Shown: piece by piece, positions 15,016-24,050 of the stretch
How the letters are laid out: each line of letters opens with the position of its first letter
Numbering within the stretch: the stretch's first letter is position 1
Assembly: GCF_009828835.1 (NCBI RefSeq)
Contig: NZ_WTTB01000009.1
Coordinates: 1-33,157 of the forward strand
Direction: 5' to 3'
Length of the DNA: 33,157 nucleotides
Origin: Erysipelothrix urinaevulpis
GTDB lineage: Bacteria > Bacillota_I > Bacilli_A > Erysipelotrichales > Erysipelotrichaceae
Program-made: the position numbers and the translations under genes
Notes under the pieces: generated by a model
What the model saw: the letters and a program-made list of their open reading frames with translations, nothing else
Told to the model about the DNA's origin: nothing
Database searches by the model: none

Positions 15016-16362
15016 ATGACATTATATATGAAGATTGTAAATGAAATAAAAGAAGCAATACGAGATGGTCATTACGACTCTGGTGAACGATTACCATCCT
15101 TAAACGTTCAGATGGAGAAACACAACTGCAGTAAAGGCACAGTATTGAAAGCTTACGATACACTACGAACTGAACATATTATTTATGCAAAACCACAAAG
15201 TGGTTATTTTGTAGCCAACGATTTAAAGCAATACCAACACCATGATGGTATCCTCTATGATTTAAGTACAGGTAATCCAACCGTGGATAATTTCTCAATC
15301 ATTGAAGCGAAACACGTTCTTAATGTTGCCCTTGAGTCCTATCGTAAAAGTTCATTAGAACAAGAATTAAGAGGTGTTCTTTCCCTTAATAGACTTCTTG
15401 TAAAATACCTTCAAGAGTTCCATATCTATGTCAAACGACAAAATATTTTTTTAACTCAAGGTGTCATCCAAATGATTACTTTTTTCTCTCAAATTGATTT
15501 CCCAAATGGAAAAGAAAAGATTTTAATTGAATCACCCACCTTCCCGTTTTGCTGTCAATTATTAAAAAAGTATCATGCTGATGTCTTAACCATTAATCGA
15601 ACAGAAGCCGGCATTAATTTGGAAGAATTAGAATTATTATTCAAACATGAATCTATCAAATTTTTCTATATTGTTCCTAGAAATCATAATCCATTAGGGA
15701 CCATATTACCCAACGAGCAGCGCAAGAAAATAATGGAACTGGCTTTAAAGTATGATGTTTATATCGTAGAAGATGACTACTTTAATGATTCTTTTTCAAT
15801 TCCCAAATATGAGCCATTGTTCTACTATTCAAGCGGAAAAAACTGTATATATCTTAAAAGTTACTCGAAACTTTTTCCTTATATTCGCATTGGATACGCT
15901 ATTGTACCTGATGCTTTACTCGAAAGTTATCATGAAGAAATGGAATTTACCTATTTTACTTCATATAATATGCCTTCCCTTGTTTCTCAAGCGACACTGG
16001 AAGCATCGATTAGAAGTGATATTATCAAAAAGAATGGCTTAGAGCTTTCGGATGATCTCCATCAAAAAATAAAGCTATTAAATAAGCACACAAAAAAATG
16101 GAATCCTGAAATTGCTTATCACATTCCAGCTCAATCCGGGTTTTATTCAACAATTATTTTAAATAAGAGCATCGATATTGATTATTTAATTGAGAAGCTT
16201 CATGAAAATCATTTAAGTGTTCAATCTAACGATAAAGCATTTTACCACGAAAGTGATTTTGATAATTCGATTCGCATCACATTAACTCGGATTCAATTGA
16301 ATGATATTCCTTTGATCACAAATCTTTTATACACAGTTATTACTGAGGTATACAGTCAGTAG
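15016..16362 (+). CDS. MocR-type regulator: GntR winged helix fused to aminotransferase-like domain
   Basis: 448-aa transcription factor. Residues 1-72 form a GntR-type winged helix (GERLPSLNVQMEKHNCSKGTVLKAYDTL, then a wing with KPQSGYFV). After a linker comes a fold-type I aminotransferase domain, including the PLP-lysine motif YLKSYSKLFPYIRIGY (likely Lys285) and the upstream PLP-contact segment VEDDYFND. Such proteins sense PLP or a PLP-linked amine and control neighbouring genes. It diverges from the EIIC-ROK-GH4 operon, which is its likely target, although MocR proteins more often govern amino-acid, amine or vitamin B6 genes. A GTGAGG ribosome site precedes the ATG. Confidence 0.93.
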   Translation: MTLYMKIVNEIKEAIRDGHYDSGERLPSLNVQMEKHNCSKGTVLKAYDTLRTEHIIYAKPQSGYFVANDLKQYQHHDGILYDLSTGNPTVDNFSIIEAKHVLNVALESYRKSSLEQELRGVLSLNRLLVKYLQEFHIYVKRQNIFLTQGVIQMITFFSQIDFPNGKEKILIESPTFPFCCQLLKKYHADVLTINRTEAGINLEELELLFKHESIKFFYIVPRNHNPLGTILPNEQRKKIMELALKYDVYIVEDDYFNDSFSIPKYEPLFYYSSGKNCIYLKSYSKLFPYIRIGYAIVPDALLESYHEEMEFTYFTSYNMPSLVSQATLEASIRSDIIKKNGLELSDDLHQKIKLLNKHTKKWNPEIAYHIPAQSGFYSTIILNKSIDIDYLIEKLHENHLSVQSNDKAFYHESDFDNSIRITLTRIQLNDIPLITNLLYTVITEVYSQ

Positions 16363-16389
16363 ATGCGTGATAACTATATTTTTCAATAA

Positions 16390-16436
16390 AAAAAGTGAAT
16401 TACTCTGTTCGGCTTGAACAAAATAATTCACTTTTT
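16390..16436. terminator. Long bidirectional terminator between MocR and surface-protein genes
   Basis: AAAAAGTGAATT (16390-16401) pairs with AATTCACTTTTT (16425-16436). An inner stem TGTTC/GAACA closes the loop, and T-tracts lie at both ends. Confidence 0.9.
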
Positions 16437-16438
16437 AT

Positions 16439-19400
16439 CTATTTTTTCTTCTTGTTTTTACCAAATATTACGAATATAAATCCTAAGATTGCTAGTGCGG
16501 CACCTATTAGAAGTGCTTGTGAGTAGCCCATTCCTGTCTTTGGTAAATCATGACTATCATTTGGTTTTGTTTCTGGTTTGTGTTGGTCATTGTCATCCTC
16601 TTTATCGATAGGATTTTCTTGATCAATGTCCTCATGACTCATCCATCCAGCATACAGTGTCATTTGCTGGCTCACTGTATTTTGAGCAAAATCCCAAGGG
16701 ACTTGCAAGGTTTCATCTTGATACCAAGCATCAAATGTGTAGCCTGGTTTACTTGGATCTTGAGGTTTTGGAAGCAAGCTTCCTTCTTCGATACCTAATT
16801 GTGGTTCAATGCTATTGCCACCATTACTCTCAAAGTAAACATCGAATCGCCTAATATCTTTAATCCATGCTGCATATAACTTGGTTTCTTGGCTTATCGT
16901 ATCATTGTCAAAATCCCAAGGGACTTGTAAGGCTTCATCTTGATACCATGCATCAAATGTGTAGCCTGGTTTACTTGGATCTTGAGGTTTTGGAAGCAAG
17001 CTTCCTTCTTCGACACCTAATTGTGGTTCAATGCTATTGCCACCATTACTCTCAAAGTAAACATCGAATCGCCTAATATCTTTAATCCAACCAGCGTAAA
17101 GTATGGTATCACCCATGATTGTATTATTAAAATCCCATGGGGTTCTTAGCTCTTCATCAATGTACCACTGATCAAAAATGTAACCCTCCTTACTTGGATT
17201 TTCAGGTTTTTGTATTGTATCACCAGCATGAACATTTACGATATCATCAATTAACGTTCCGCCATTACTTTCAAATTCAACCGTATACATTGCTTCATTC
17301 CAGTGTGCATAAAGCGTCATGTTTTTTTCAATTCGGTCCTGTGTGAAGTCCCATTGTTTTGACAACCAAGGTCCTTTGAACCATCCTGCAAAACCATAAC
17401 CTGTTTTAATTGGGTCAAGGGGTTCTTCAATAAGGCTCCCTGGTTCCAATTTTGTTAATCGATCAACCTTCGTACCTCCCATGGAGTTGAAATTAACAAT
17501 AAGTTGCAAATCCTCCCAACCCGCATAGAGAATTAAATCTTGATGAACTTTATCGGTTTCAAAGGTCCAGGCTTGCGTTAATTCTTTATCTTTGTACCAA
17601 CCTATAAAATCATGCCCTTTCTTGGTAGGATTATCAGGTTGAGATATAACATCTCCATCGTGAATATCGGTAATTTCATCAACATATGAACCACCATTGC
17701 TCTCAAATTCAACGGTATATAATGCTTCATTCCATTTTGCATAAAGTGTAATATTATCCTTGACTGTATGAATATCAAAATACCAAGGGGTTGTCAGCGA
17801 TGCTTCTTGGTACCATCCACCAAAGCCAAACCCTTGTTTAAACGGCTCGATCGGTTCAAGTATTTTTTGACCATAATCTGCTTTTTTATCTTCAACGTCT
17901 GTTCCACCATTGCTTTCAAACCTTACAGTATATTGATTAAGTTCCCATTTGGCTCGCAGTTGCATGTGATCAGTAACTGGAGTAGAAAAATCCCACTCTG
18001 TTTCACCATGGTACCATGCGACAAACGTATGCCCTTCTTTATGGGGATTACTTGGTTTATCCACAAGTTCCCCATGATTGATGGTCATTGAGTGTATTTC
18101 CGTATTATTATTAGCATCAAATTCTAGGGTATATTGATTGAGTTCCCATTTTGCATACAATGTTTGGTTGTCTATAACTTTGTCATGGTTAAAATCCCAC
18201 GCAGATGTAAACTGATCATCTGTGTACCAACCGACTAGAGTATATCCCACACGTGATGTTTCTGGAATTTCAATCGTAGTATTGTACTCAACAGTTTGTG
18301 CTTGCACAACACTTCCACCATTTGTTTCGAATCTTACTGTGTATTCATTCACTGTCCAGTTTGCATAAAGCGCCATATCTTGTTCAACTTTAGTTCCAAA
18401 ATCCCATTTATCTGTAAACTGATCGTCTATGAACCATCCCGCAAATGAATGACCTTCTTTGCTCGGTTCTACCGGTTCTACGACCGGATTTCCGTGTTTG
18501 ATACCCGATGATTCATAGATAATCTTTCCATCACTTATAAAATCAACAGTATATTCATTATGATTCCATTTTGCATACAAGATAAGATCAGTTTCAACCT
18601 TATCATTACTAAAATCCCATGGTACTTGAAGTGAGGTGTCAGAATACCATCCACCAAATCCATACCCTTCCTTGAAAGGTTCACTAGGTTCCTCAATCAA
18701 ACTTCCGTGTTTAATATGTTTAATGGGCTCAATTTCCGACCCTTCGTTAGTATCAAAGGTTACAGTATACTCATTCAATTCCCACTTCGCAAATAAAGTA
18801 AGATCTTCTTCAATCGGCATTAAAAAATCCCATGGCGTGACTAGTTCTTCTTCAACATACCAGCCTTTAAAGGTATAGTTGTCTTTTGTAAGAAGAACAG
18901 GTTCTGGTATTAATGTTCCGTATTCAAGTTCCATAGGGGTAATGTTTTCATTTGCACCATTATCCTCAAACGTAACTGTATATTTATTAATTGACCATTT
19001 TGCATAGAGTGTCGTGTCATTGATTATTCCAAGATTTTCCCATGGGACAAGCAATGCTTCATCTTCATACCAGCCTTCAAATGTATAATGATCTTTTTCT
19101 GTTGTTTGATCCACACTGATAATTGCGCCATGAGGAATATCTGTCATCTCATCAATCAAAGATCCACCATTCGTTTCAAATTCAACAGTATATATTTTTT
19201 CATTCCATTTTGCATAAAGTGTTTGATTTTTCGTGACTTGATCTTCATCAAAGTTCCACTCATTTTTTAATGAGCTTTCCTTAAACCAACCACCAAAACC
19301 ATACCCATCTCTAAAAGGTTCTTCGGGTTCTAAAATTTTACTCCCGTGTTCAATATTTTTTAAATCCGTTACGGCACTCCCTTGCCCACTGTTAAATTTC

Positions 19401-20701
19401 ACTGTGTATGTTTTTATTTCCCACTTTGCATAAAGTGTCATATCATTTGTTACAGGTTGCTTAAAATCCCAAGCATCGTTTAAGCTTTCATCACGATACC
19501 ATCCTTGAAATGAGTATCCATCTCTTGTTGGATTTTTAGGTTTAGGGACAGGTGTTCCATGATGTATGTCCGTTGCATCATTAACCTTTGATCCACCATT
19601 ACTGTCGAACTCTACGGTATATATTTTTTCATTCCATTTCGCATATAATGTTGTATCTGAACTTACCGTATCTTCATCAAACTTCCATTCTTGATTATAT
19701 TGGAGATCTTTAAACCACCCACCAAAACCAAATCCATCTTTAAATGGCTCATCTGGTTCAAGTATTTTTGCATCATATTCTACATTTTCAATGTCTAAGA
19801 TTCCGGTTCCGCCTTGAGAATCAAAGAAGACTGTAAATCTTTGTTCTTGCCAACCTGCATAAAGTGTTTGATTTTCAACCACTGTATCTTGGTCAAAATC
19901 CCATGGTGTGTTTAATTCCGCATCCTTATACCAGCCTAAAAACTCAAATCCTGGTCGTTGTTGAATTTGTGGTTCGTCAAGTTTAGAACCGTGATTAATG
20001 CCTTCAATTATGACTGGTTCTTTTCCATCATTGTAATTAAGTGTTACATCATATTTTTGGTATTCCCAAAGCGCAGTAAATGGTGAATCTCCTTTTGCTA
20101 ATAGGCGATCCATTTCCCAAAACTCATCTTTATTATTCTCCCATCCTAGGAATGTCGCACCGTCTTTTGTCGGTACTTCATAGTCAGGATACATATCAAT
20201 CGTGTCACCGTAATAAGATTTGACTAAATTTACGTCATTTCCATCAGAAAAAATACCACCTTCAGCTAAGTATCGAATTCCGTAAGAGGTTTCAGGCCCA
20301 GTGGAACCACTACTTGTTTCAATCGCATAATTCAACGTTTCACCAACTAATACTTCTACTCGTTTAATAGTCTCATCATAAGCCCTCACATGAAACTGTA
20401 AATTATAGGTGTCCTGTGCATTATCAGTGTAATGGATTTCTTCTTTAATAACATTTCCATCTTTTACAGCATCAAGATAGCGTGCCTTAATTTTCACACC
20501 ATCTACTAATTCTTTGCTCTCTACATCTCTTATTTTATACTTAATATACCATTTTCCAGGATTTGAAATATCGAGGGCTGTCAATAAGTCATCTTCATAC
20601 ATCCCCATTTTTCGACTTGATTCTAATCCTAATGTTGGTTGTGTTCCTAATGTTGTTATCATTAAAACTAAAGCAATTAATAACTTAACTCTTTTTTTCA
20701 T
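16439..20701 (-). CDS. Giant LPxTG wall-anchored surface protein with InlB B-repeats
   Basis: 1420-aa exported protein. An N-terminal signal peptide (MKKRVKLLIALVLMITTLG) leads to an unidentified domain of about 190 residues. From about residue 217 to 1356 come 16 Listeria-Bacteroides (InlB B/Flg_new) repeats of about 71 residues, each with a YTVxFxxNGG start, a GYxFxGWYxD core, a WDF element and a TLYAKW end. One degenerate copy lies before them. An acidic, Lys/Pro-rich spacer, the sortase motif LPKTG, a hydrophobic helix and a KNKKKK tail end the protein. It should be covalently linked to peptidoglycan and may act as an adhesin or stalk; there is no leucine-rich region. The AAGGAG ribosome site fixes the start. 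Repeats 16 and 17 are nearly identical. Confidence 0.95.
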   Translation of the reverse strand: MKKRVKLLIALVLMITTLGTQPTLGLESSRKMGMYEDDLLTALDISNPGKWYIKYKIRDVESKELVDGVKIKARYLDAVKDGNVIKEEIHYTDNAQDTYNLQFHVRAYDETIKRVEVLVGETLNYAIETSSGSTGPETSYGIRYLAEGGIFSDGNDVNLVKSYYGDTIDMYPDYEVPTKDGATFLGWENNKDEFWEMDRLLAKGDSPFTALWEYQKYDVTLNYNDGKEPVIIEGINHGSKLDEPQIQQRPGFEFLGWYKDAELNTPWDFDQDTVVENQTLYAGWQEQRFTVFFDSQGGTGILDIENVEYDAKILEPDEPFKDGFGFGGWFKDLQYNQEWKFDEDTVSSDTTLYAKWNEKIYTVEFDSNGGSKVNDATDIHHGTPVPKPKNPTRDGYSFQGWYRDESLNDAWDFKQPVTNDMTLYAKWEIKTYTVKFNSGQGSAVTDLKNIEHGSKILEPEEPFRDGYGFGGWFKESSLKNEWNFDEDQVTKNQTLYAKWNEKIYTVEFETNGGSLIDEMTDIPHGAIISVDQTTEKDHYTFEGWYEDEALLVPWENLGIINDTTLYAKWSINKYTVTFEDNGANENITPMELEYGTLIPEPVLLTKDNYTFKGWYVEEELVTPWDFLMPIEEDLTLFAKWELNEYTVTFDTNEGSEIEPIKHIKHGSLIEEPSEPFKEGYGFGGWYSDTSLQVPWDFSNDKVETDLILYAKWNHNEYTVDFISDGKIIYESSGIKHGNPVVEPVEPSKEGHSFAGWFIDDQFTDKWDFGTKVEQDMALYANWTVNEYTVRFETNGGSVVQAQTVEYNTTIEIPETSRVGYTLVGWYTDDQFTSAWDFNHDKVIDNQTLYAKWELNQYTLEFDANNNTEIHSMTINHGELVDKPSNPHKEGHTFVAWYHGETEWDFSTPVTDHMQLRAKWELNQYTVRFESNGGTDVEDKKADYGQKILEPIEPFKQGFGFGGWYQEASLTTPWYFDIHTVKDNITLYAKWNEALYTVEFESNGGSYVDEITDIHDGDVISQPDNPTKKGHDFIGWYKDKELTQAWTFETDKVHQDLILYAGWEDLQLIVNFNSMGGTKVDRLTKLEPGSLIEEPLDPIKTGYGFAGWFKGPWLSKQWDFTQDRIEKNMTLYAHWNEAMYTVEFESNGGTLIDDIVNVHAGDTIQKPENPSKEGYIFDQWYIDEELRTPWDFNNTIMGDTILYAGWIKDIRRFDVYFESNGGNSIEPQLGVEEGSLLPKPQDPSKPGYTFDAWYQDEALQVPWDFDNDTISQETKLYAAWIKDIRRFDVYFESNGGNSIEPQLGIEEGSLLPKPQDPSKPGYTFDAWYQDETLQVPWDFAQNTVSQQMTLYAGWMSHEDIDQENPIDKEDDNDQHKPETKPNDSHDLPKTGMGYSQALLIGAALAILGFIFVIFGKNKKKK
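16635..20053 (-). repeat. Tandem array of 16 InlB B-repeats (about 213-222 bases each)
   Basis: Protein-level tandem repeats inside the surface protein. Most units have diverged at DNA level, which argues for an old array, but two-unit super-repeats (17069-17932 and 18983-19838) and a recent duplication (16728-17089) are visible. Confidence 0.9.
16728..17089. repeat. Near-identical direct repeat (16728-16867 and 16950-17089)
   Basis: The two 140-base blocks differ at one base (an Ile/Val codon change) and are offset by 222 bases, exactly 74 codons. They cover most of the last two B-repeats, so the unit was copied recently in frame or is kept uniform by recombination. Confidence 0.95.
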
Positions 20702-20865
20702 AGATTATCTCCTTTTGAAAATATAAAATTCCAAAATATCTCGATGAACAAGTTTATTAATTATAATTTCGCATCCCTTCTTTCCCCATTTGCTTTCAGT
20801 TTACATAATTTGTGTCTATACATTAATAATGCTTGATTTTGAGTATTTAATCAAATAAAACGATT

Positions 20866-20897
20866 AAAAAAGTATCGAGACTGCATTTCGATACTTT
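20866..20897 (-). terminator. Terminator of hflX
   Basis: AAAGTATCGA (20869-20878) pairs with TCGATACTTT (20888-20897), and on the minus strand the hairpin is followed by a T6 tract. Confidence 0.85.
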
Positions 20898-20930
20898 AAT
20901 TTGAAATATTCTAAGATTTATTTTTATTGG

Positions 20931-22169
20931 CTATTTAGTCATTTTAAACCGTTCAAATGGTTTGAGGGCAAGCTCATCTAATTTAACTTCAATTATTGTC
21001 CCTGAATCATTGTGTTTTTCATCTGTGATAATGTGTTTAGATGCAATCATATTATAATAACTATAGTCTTCAAAAGGTATAAATAAGGTTGCTGTTACAT
21101 ACTGCTCATGCAACATTGATTCTATTTTATTTAAGACAGATTTGATATCTTTCTTCGATAACGCTGAAATATACAGTTTATTATTCTGGCCCGTTTCATC
21201 AACAAATACCTCAGGTGAAATAACTTGATCCATTTTATTAAAGACAGTCAGTATTTTCTTATCTTTTATTTCCAAGTCATCAAGTATTTTGTTGGTTGTA
21301 CTCATCTGTAATTCAACATCGTCATGACTCGCATCAAGAACATGAACAATAATATCTGATGCTTTGATTTCTTCTAAAGTACTCTTAAATGCTTCAATCA
21401 GTGCTGTTGGTAACTCAGAAACAAATCCGACTGTATCGGCGAGTAAAACAATTTCTCCTTGTGGTAATTCAGCCTTACGCAAACTGGTATCCAAGGTCGC
21501 AAATAGCATATCTTTTACAAAGACTTCTTCTTCACTTACCATTAATTGATTCATTAACGTTGATTTACCAGCATTGGTATAACCAACAAAACTAACAATA
21601 GGAACTTGTGATTCTGTTCGACGTTTTCTTTTTGTTTCTCGTTGTTTTTCCACCGTTTTCAATTGTTTTTTTATCGCATGGATTTCACGTTCAACATGAC
21701 GACGATCTGTTTCTAATTTTTGTTCCCCAGGACCACGAGTTCCAATTCCACCACCAGTACGCGATAGATAATCACTAAAACCAATGATCCGTGGAAGACG
21801 GTATTGCAGCTGAGCTAGTTTTACTTGAAGTTGACCTTCTTTTGACGTTGCTCTTGAGGCGAATATGTCTAAGATTAAATTTGTTCTATCGATTATTTTA
21901 CATTCAATGATTTCTTCTAAGTTTCTTAATTGTGAACCACTTAATTCATGATTAACAACGACTAAGTCTGCTTCTAGTTCTTCGACTAAGGCTTGGATTT
22001 CCAGAACTTTACCTGGTCCAAACAATGTTCGAGCTTCTGTTTTATCTCTTTTTTGAATGACTGATTCGATAACAGTCGCCCCTGCCGCTTCAACAAGACG
22101 AGCCAACTCATCCATTGAATCTTGAATATCTTTTGAGGTCTGTAATCCAATTGTAATTGCTTTTTCCAT
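20931..22169 (-). CDS. hflX: Ribosome-associated GTPase HflX
   Basis: 412-aa GTPase that binds the large ribosomal subunit and splits or rescues stalled ribosomes under stress. The N-terminal HflX-specific domain contains GPGKVLEI and the signature SRTGGGIGTRGPGEQKLETDRR (about residues 136-157). The G domain follows, with G1 GYTNAGKS (196-203), G3 DTVG (245-248) and G4 NKMD. A helical coiled stretch (residues 160-186) links the two, as usual. The start codon follows AGGAGG, and an extended -10 promoter lies about 30 bases upstream. Single-gene unit. Confidence 0.97.
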   Translation of the reverse strand: MEKAITIGLQTSKDIQDSMDELARLVEAAGATVIESVIQKRDKTEARTLFGPGKVLEIQALVEELEADLVVVNHELSGSQLRNLEEIIECKIIDRTNLILDIFASRATSKEGQLQVKLAQLQYRLPRIIGFSDYLSRTGGGIGTRGPGEQKLETDRRHVEREIHAIKKQLKTVEKQRETKRKRRTESQVPIVSFVGYTNAGKSTLMNQLMVSEEEVFVKDMLFATLDTSLRKAELPQGEIVLLADTVGFVSELPTALIEAFKSTLEEIKASDIIVHVLDASHDDVELQMSTTNKILDDLEIKDKKILTVFNKMDQVISPEVFVDETGQNNKLYISALSKKDIKSVLNKIESMLHEQYVTATLFIPFEDYSYYNMIASKHIITDEKHNDSGTIIEVKLDELALKPFERFKMTK

Positions 22170-22197
22170 AAATACCTCCTATTGATCTTATGTTTTA

Positions 22198-22206
22198 ATT
22201 ATAACA
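22198..22206 (-). promoter_or_regulatory. Extended -10 promoter of hflX
   Basis: TGTTATAAT (minus strand, 22206-22198) is a TG-N-TATAAT extended -10; the -35 region is poor, as is common with this class. Confidence 0.5.
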
Positions 22207-22249
22207 TAGTCTTAATTTTAACTTTCTCAATATTCACAGCCTTCTTAGT

Positions 22250-22280
22250 AAAAGCATGGTATCATAAGTATTATGCTTTT
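22250..22280. promoter_or_regulatory. Inverted repeat upstream of the ABC exporter
   Basis: AAAAGCAT (22250-22257) and ATGCTTTT (22273-22280) form an 8-base perfect inverted repeat with a 15-base spacer, ending 20 bases before the ATG. It could be a regulator site or a leader hairpin. Confidence 0.35.
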
Positions 22281-22300
22281 ATTTCTATGAGGAGGTTTTT

Positions 22301-24016
22301 ATGTTTAAACGATTTTTTTCTTATTATAAGCCCTATACAAAATTATTTATCTTAGACTTTACCAGTGCAATCATTGCAGCGATTTTAGAATTATCATTCC
22401 CTGTGATTGTTAATCAAGTGATTGATAAAATAATGCCCTCGAAAGATTTAAAATTAGTTGTTCTCGTTTCTTTAAGTCTTCTAGGTTTTTATATCATTAA
22501 CACTGGACTACAATATATCGTAGTATATTTCGGTCATAAACTTGGTGTTAACATCGAAACCGATATGCGAGAAGAACTGTTTGGTCATTTACAAAAGCAA
22601 CCTTTTGAGTACTACGATAATCAAAAAACAGGGAAGCTTATGACCCGATTAACGACGGATTTGTTTGAAATCTCTGAATTAGCTCATCATGGTCCTGAAG
22701 ATGTATTCATTACAATTATGACCTTGACATGTTCATTTATCTTAATGTTTCAAATTCACCCCAAACTTGCTATTATTACAGGTTTTCTTGTACCTTTCAT
22801 AACCATTGCCATGATATTCTTTAATAAAAAAATGACACGTGTAAACACTGAAATTTTTGATAACTTAGGTGAGTTTAATGCTGGTATTGAAGCAAGTGTC
22901 AGTGGGATTCGAGTGACTCAAGCCTTTTCAAATGAAGATCATGAAAAGAAGAATTTCTCACGATTAAATAATTTATATCGTCAATCCAAACTCAAGTTTT
23001 ATAAAACGATGGCTGTTAGTTCAACATTTAACTACCTATTGATGCGTTTAATGAATTTATTTGCATTACTCTTTGGTGCTTACTTTACAATTAATGGTGA
23101 AATTACAAACGGAAACTTTGTAGGTTTTATTCTTCTATCAAACATTTTCATTCGACCAATCGAAAAAATCAATAATATGGTCGAAAGTTATCCAAAAGGT
23201 TTTGCTGGGTTCAAACGCTTTGTCGAGGAAATTGACAAACCAATTGCCATTCATGATAAAGAGAATCCCATTGAACTTACAACCATCAACAATGCAATTC
23301 AATATGACGATGTATCGTTTTCTTACAGCGATGGAACAAAGGTCTTGAATAAGCTTAACCTTACGATTGAAAAAGGTGAAATTATTGCTTTTGTTGGACC
23401 CAGTGGTGCAGGAAAAACGACAATTTGTAATTTACTACCCCGATTTTATGACGTTGACAATGGCTCGATCAAAATCGATGATACCGATATTAAAGACATC
23501 TCTTTAAATTCTTTACGAACACAAATTGGTATCGTTCAACAGGATGTCTTTTTATTCCCTGGAAGCATTAAAGAAAATGTCGCCTATGGAAAACTATCCG
23601 CAACAGATGAAGAAATTATGCAAGCGGTCCAACTAGCCCACTTAGAAAAAGTAATCAACGACATGCCCGATGGCATCAATACAATTATCGGGGAACGTGG
23701 TGTAAAGCTCTCTGGTGGACAAAAACAACGTCTAGCAATCGCTCGCATGTTCTTAAAGAATCCCGACATCTTAATTTTGGACGAAGCCACATCTGCTCTT
23801 GATACTGAGACTGAAGCCATCATTCAAGAATCTTTGTCCTCCTTAGCCAAAGGAAGGACGACACTTATGATTGCTCATCGACTCGCAACCATCAAACATG
23901 CCACACGGATTATTGTCGTCGACGAAACTGGAATATCAGAAGAAGGAACCCACGATGACCTTATGAAAAAACAAGGGGCTTATTTTGCTTTATATAATGC
24001 TCAATTTAGAGAATAA
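22301..24016 (+). CDS. ABC transporter, fused permease and ATP-binding protein (half-exporter)
   Basis: 571-aa type IV (B-family) exporter half: six membrane helices in residues 1-310, then a nucleotide-binding domain. Walker A GPSGAGKTT is near residue 368, the Q-loop VQQDVFLFPG follows, the signature LSGGQKQR is near 470, and Walker B with D-loop ILDEATSALD is near 493, with the H-loop in AHRLATI. All catalytic residues are present, so it should be active as a homodimer; no partner half-transporter is adjacent. Substrate unknown: multidrug, lipid or peptide export are all possible. A GAGGAGG ribosome site precedes the ATG. It is monocistronic with a strong terminator. Confidence 0.95.
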   Translation: MFKRFFSYYKPYTKLFILDFTSAIIAAILELSFPVIVNQVIDKIMPSKDLKLVVLVSLSLLGFYIINTGLQYIVVYFGHKLGVNIETDMREELFGHLQKQPFEYYDNQKTGKLMTRLTTDLFEISELAHHGPEDVFITIMTLTCSFILMFQIHPKLAIITGFLVPFITIAMIFFNKKMTRVNTEIFDNLGEFNAGIEASVSGIRVTQAFSNEDHEKKNFSRLNNLYRQSKLKFYKTMAVSSTFNYLLMRLMNLFALLFGAYFTINGEITNGNFVGFILLSNIFIRPIEKINNMVESYPKGFAGFKRFVEEIDKPIAIHDKENPIELTTINNAIQYDDVSFSYSDGTKVLNKLNLTIEKGEIIAFVGPSGAGKTTICNLLPRFYDVDNGSIKIDDTDIKDISLNSLRTQIGIVQQDVFLFPGSIKENVAYGKLSATDEEIMQAVQLAHLEKVINDMPDGINTIIGERGVKLSGGQKQRLAIARMFLKNPDILILDEATSALDTETEAIIQESLSSLAKGRTTLMIAHRLATIKHATRIIVVDETGISEEGTHDDLMKKQGAYFALYNAQFRE

Positions 24017-24018
24017 AA

Positions 24019-24050
24019 AAAATACAAGCGAGTTAAATCGCTTGTATTTT
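24019..24050. terminator. Bidirectional terminator between ABC exporter and dGTPase genes
   Basis: AAAATACAAGCGA (24019-24031) pairs perfectly with TCGCTTGTATTTT (24038-24050) around GTTAAA, with T-tracts in both directions. Confidence 0.9.

Noticed and set aside
18636..18878. Small plus-strand frames opposite the surface protein (also 16550-17346 and 17768-18091)
   Set aside because: They repeat because the sense strand repeats, and they show no ribosome sites or recognisable domains.
16635..20053. Regularly spaced repeats that might suggest a CRISPR array
   Set aside because: The period is about 213 bases, units are divergent and coding, and they translate into InlB B-repeats.
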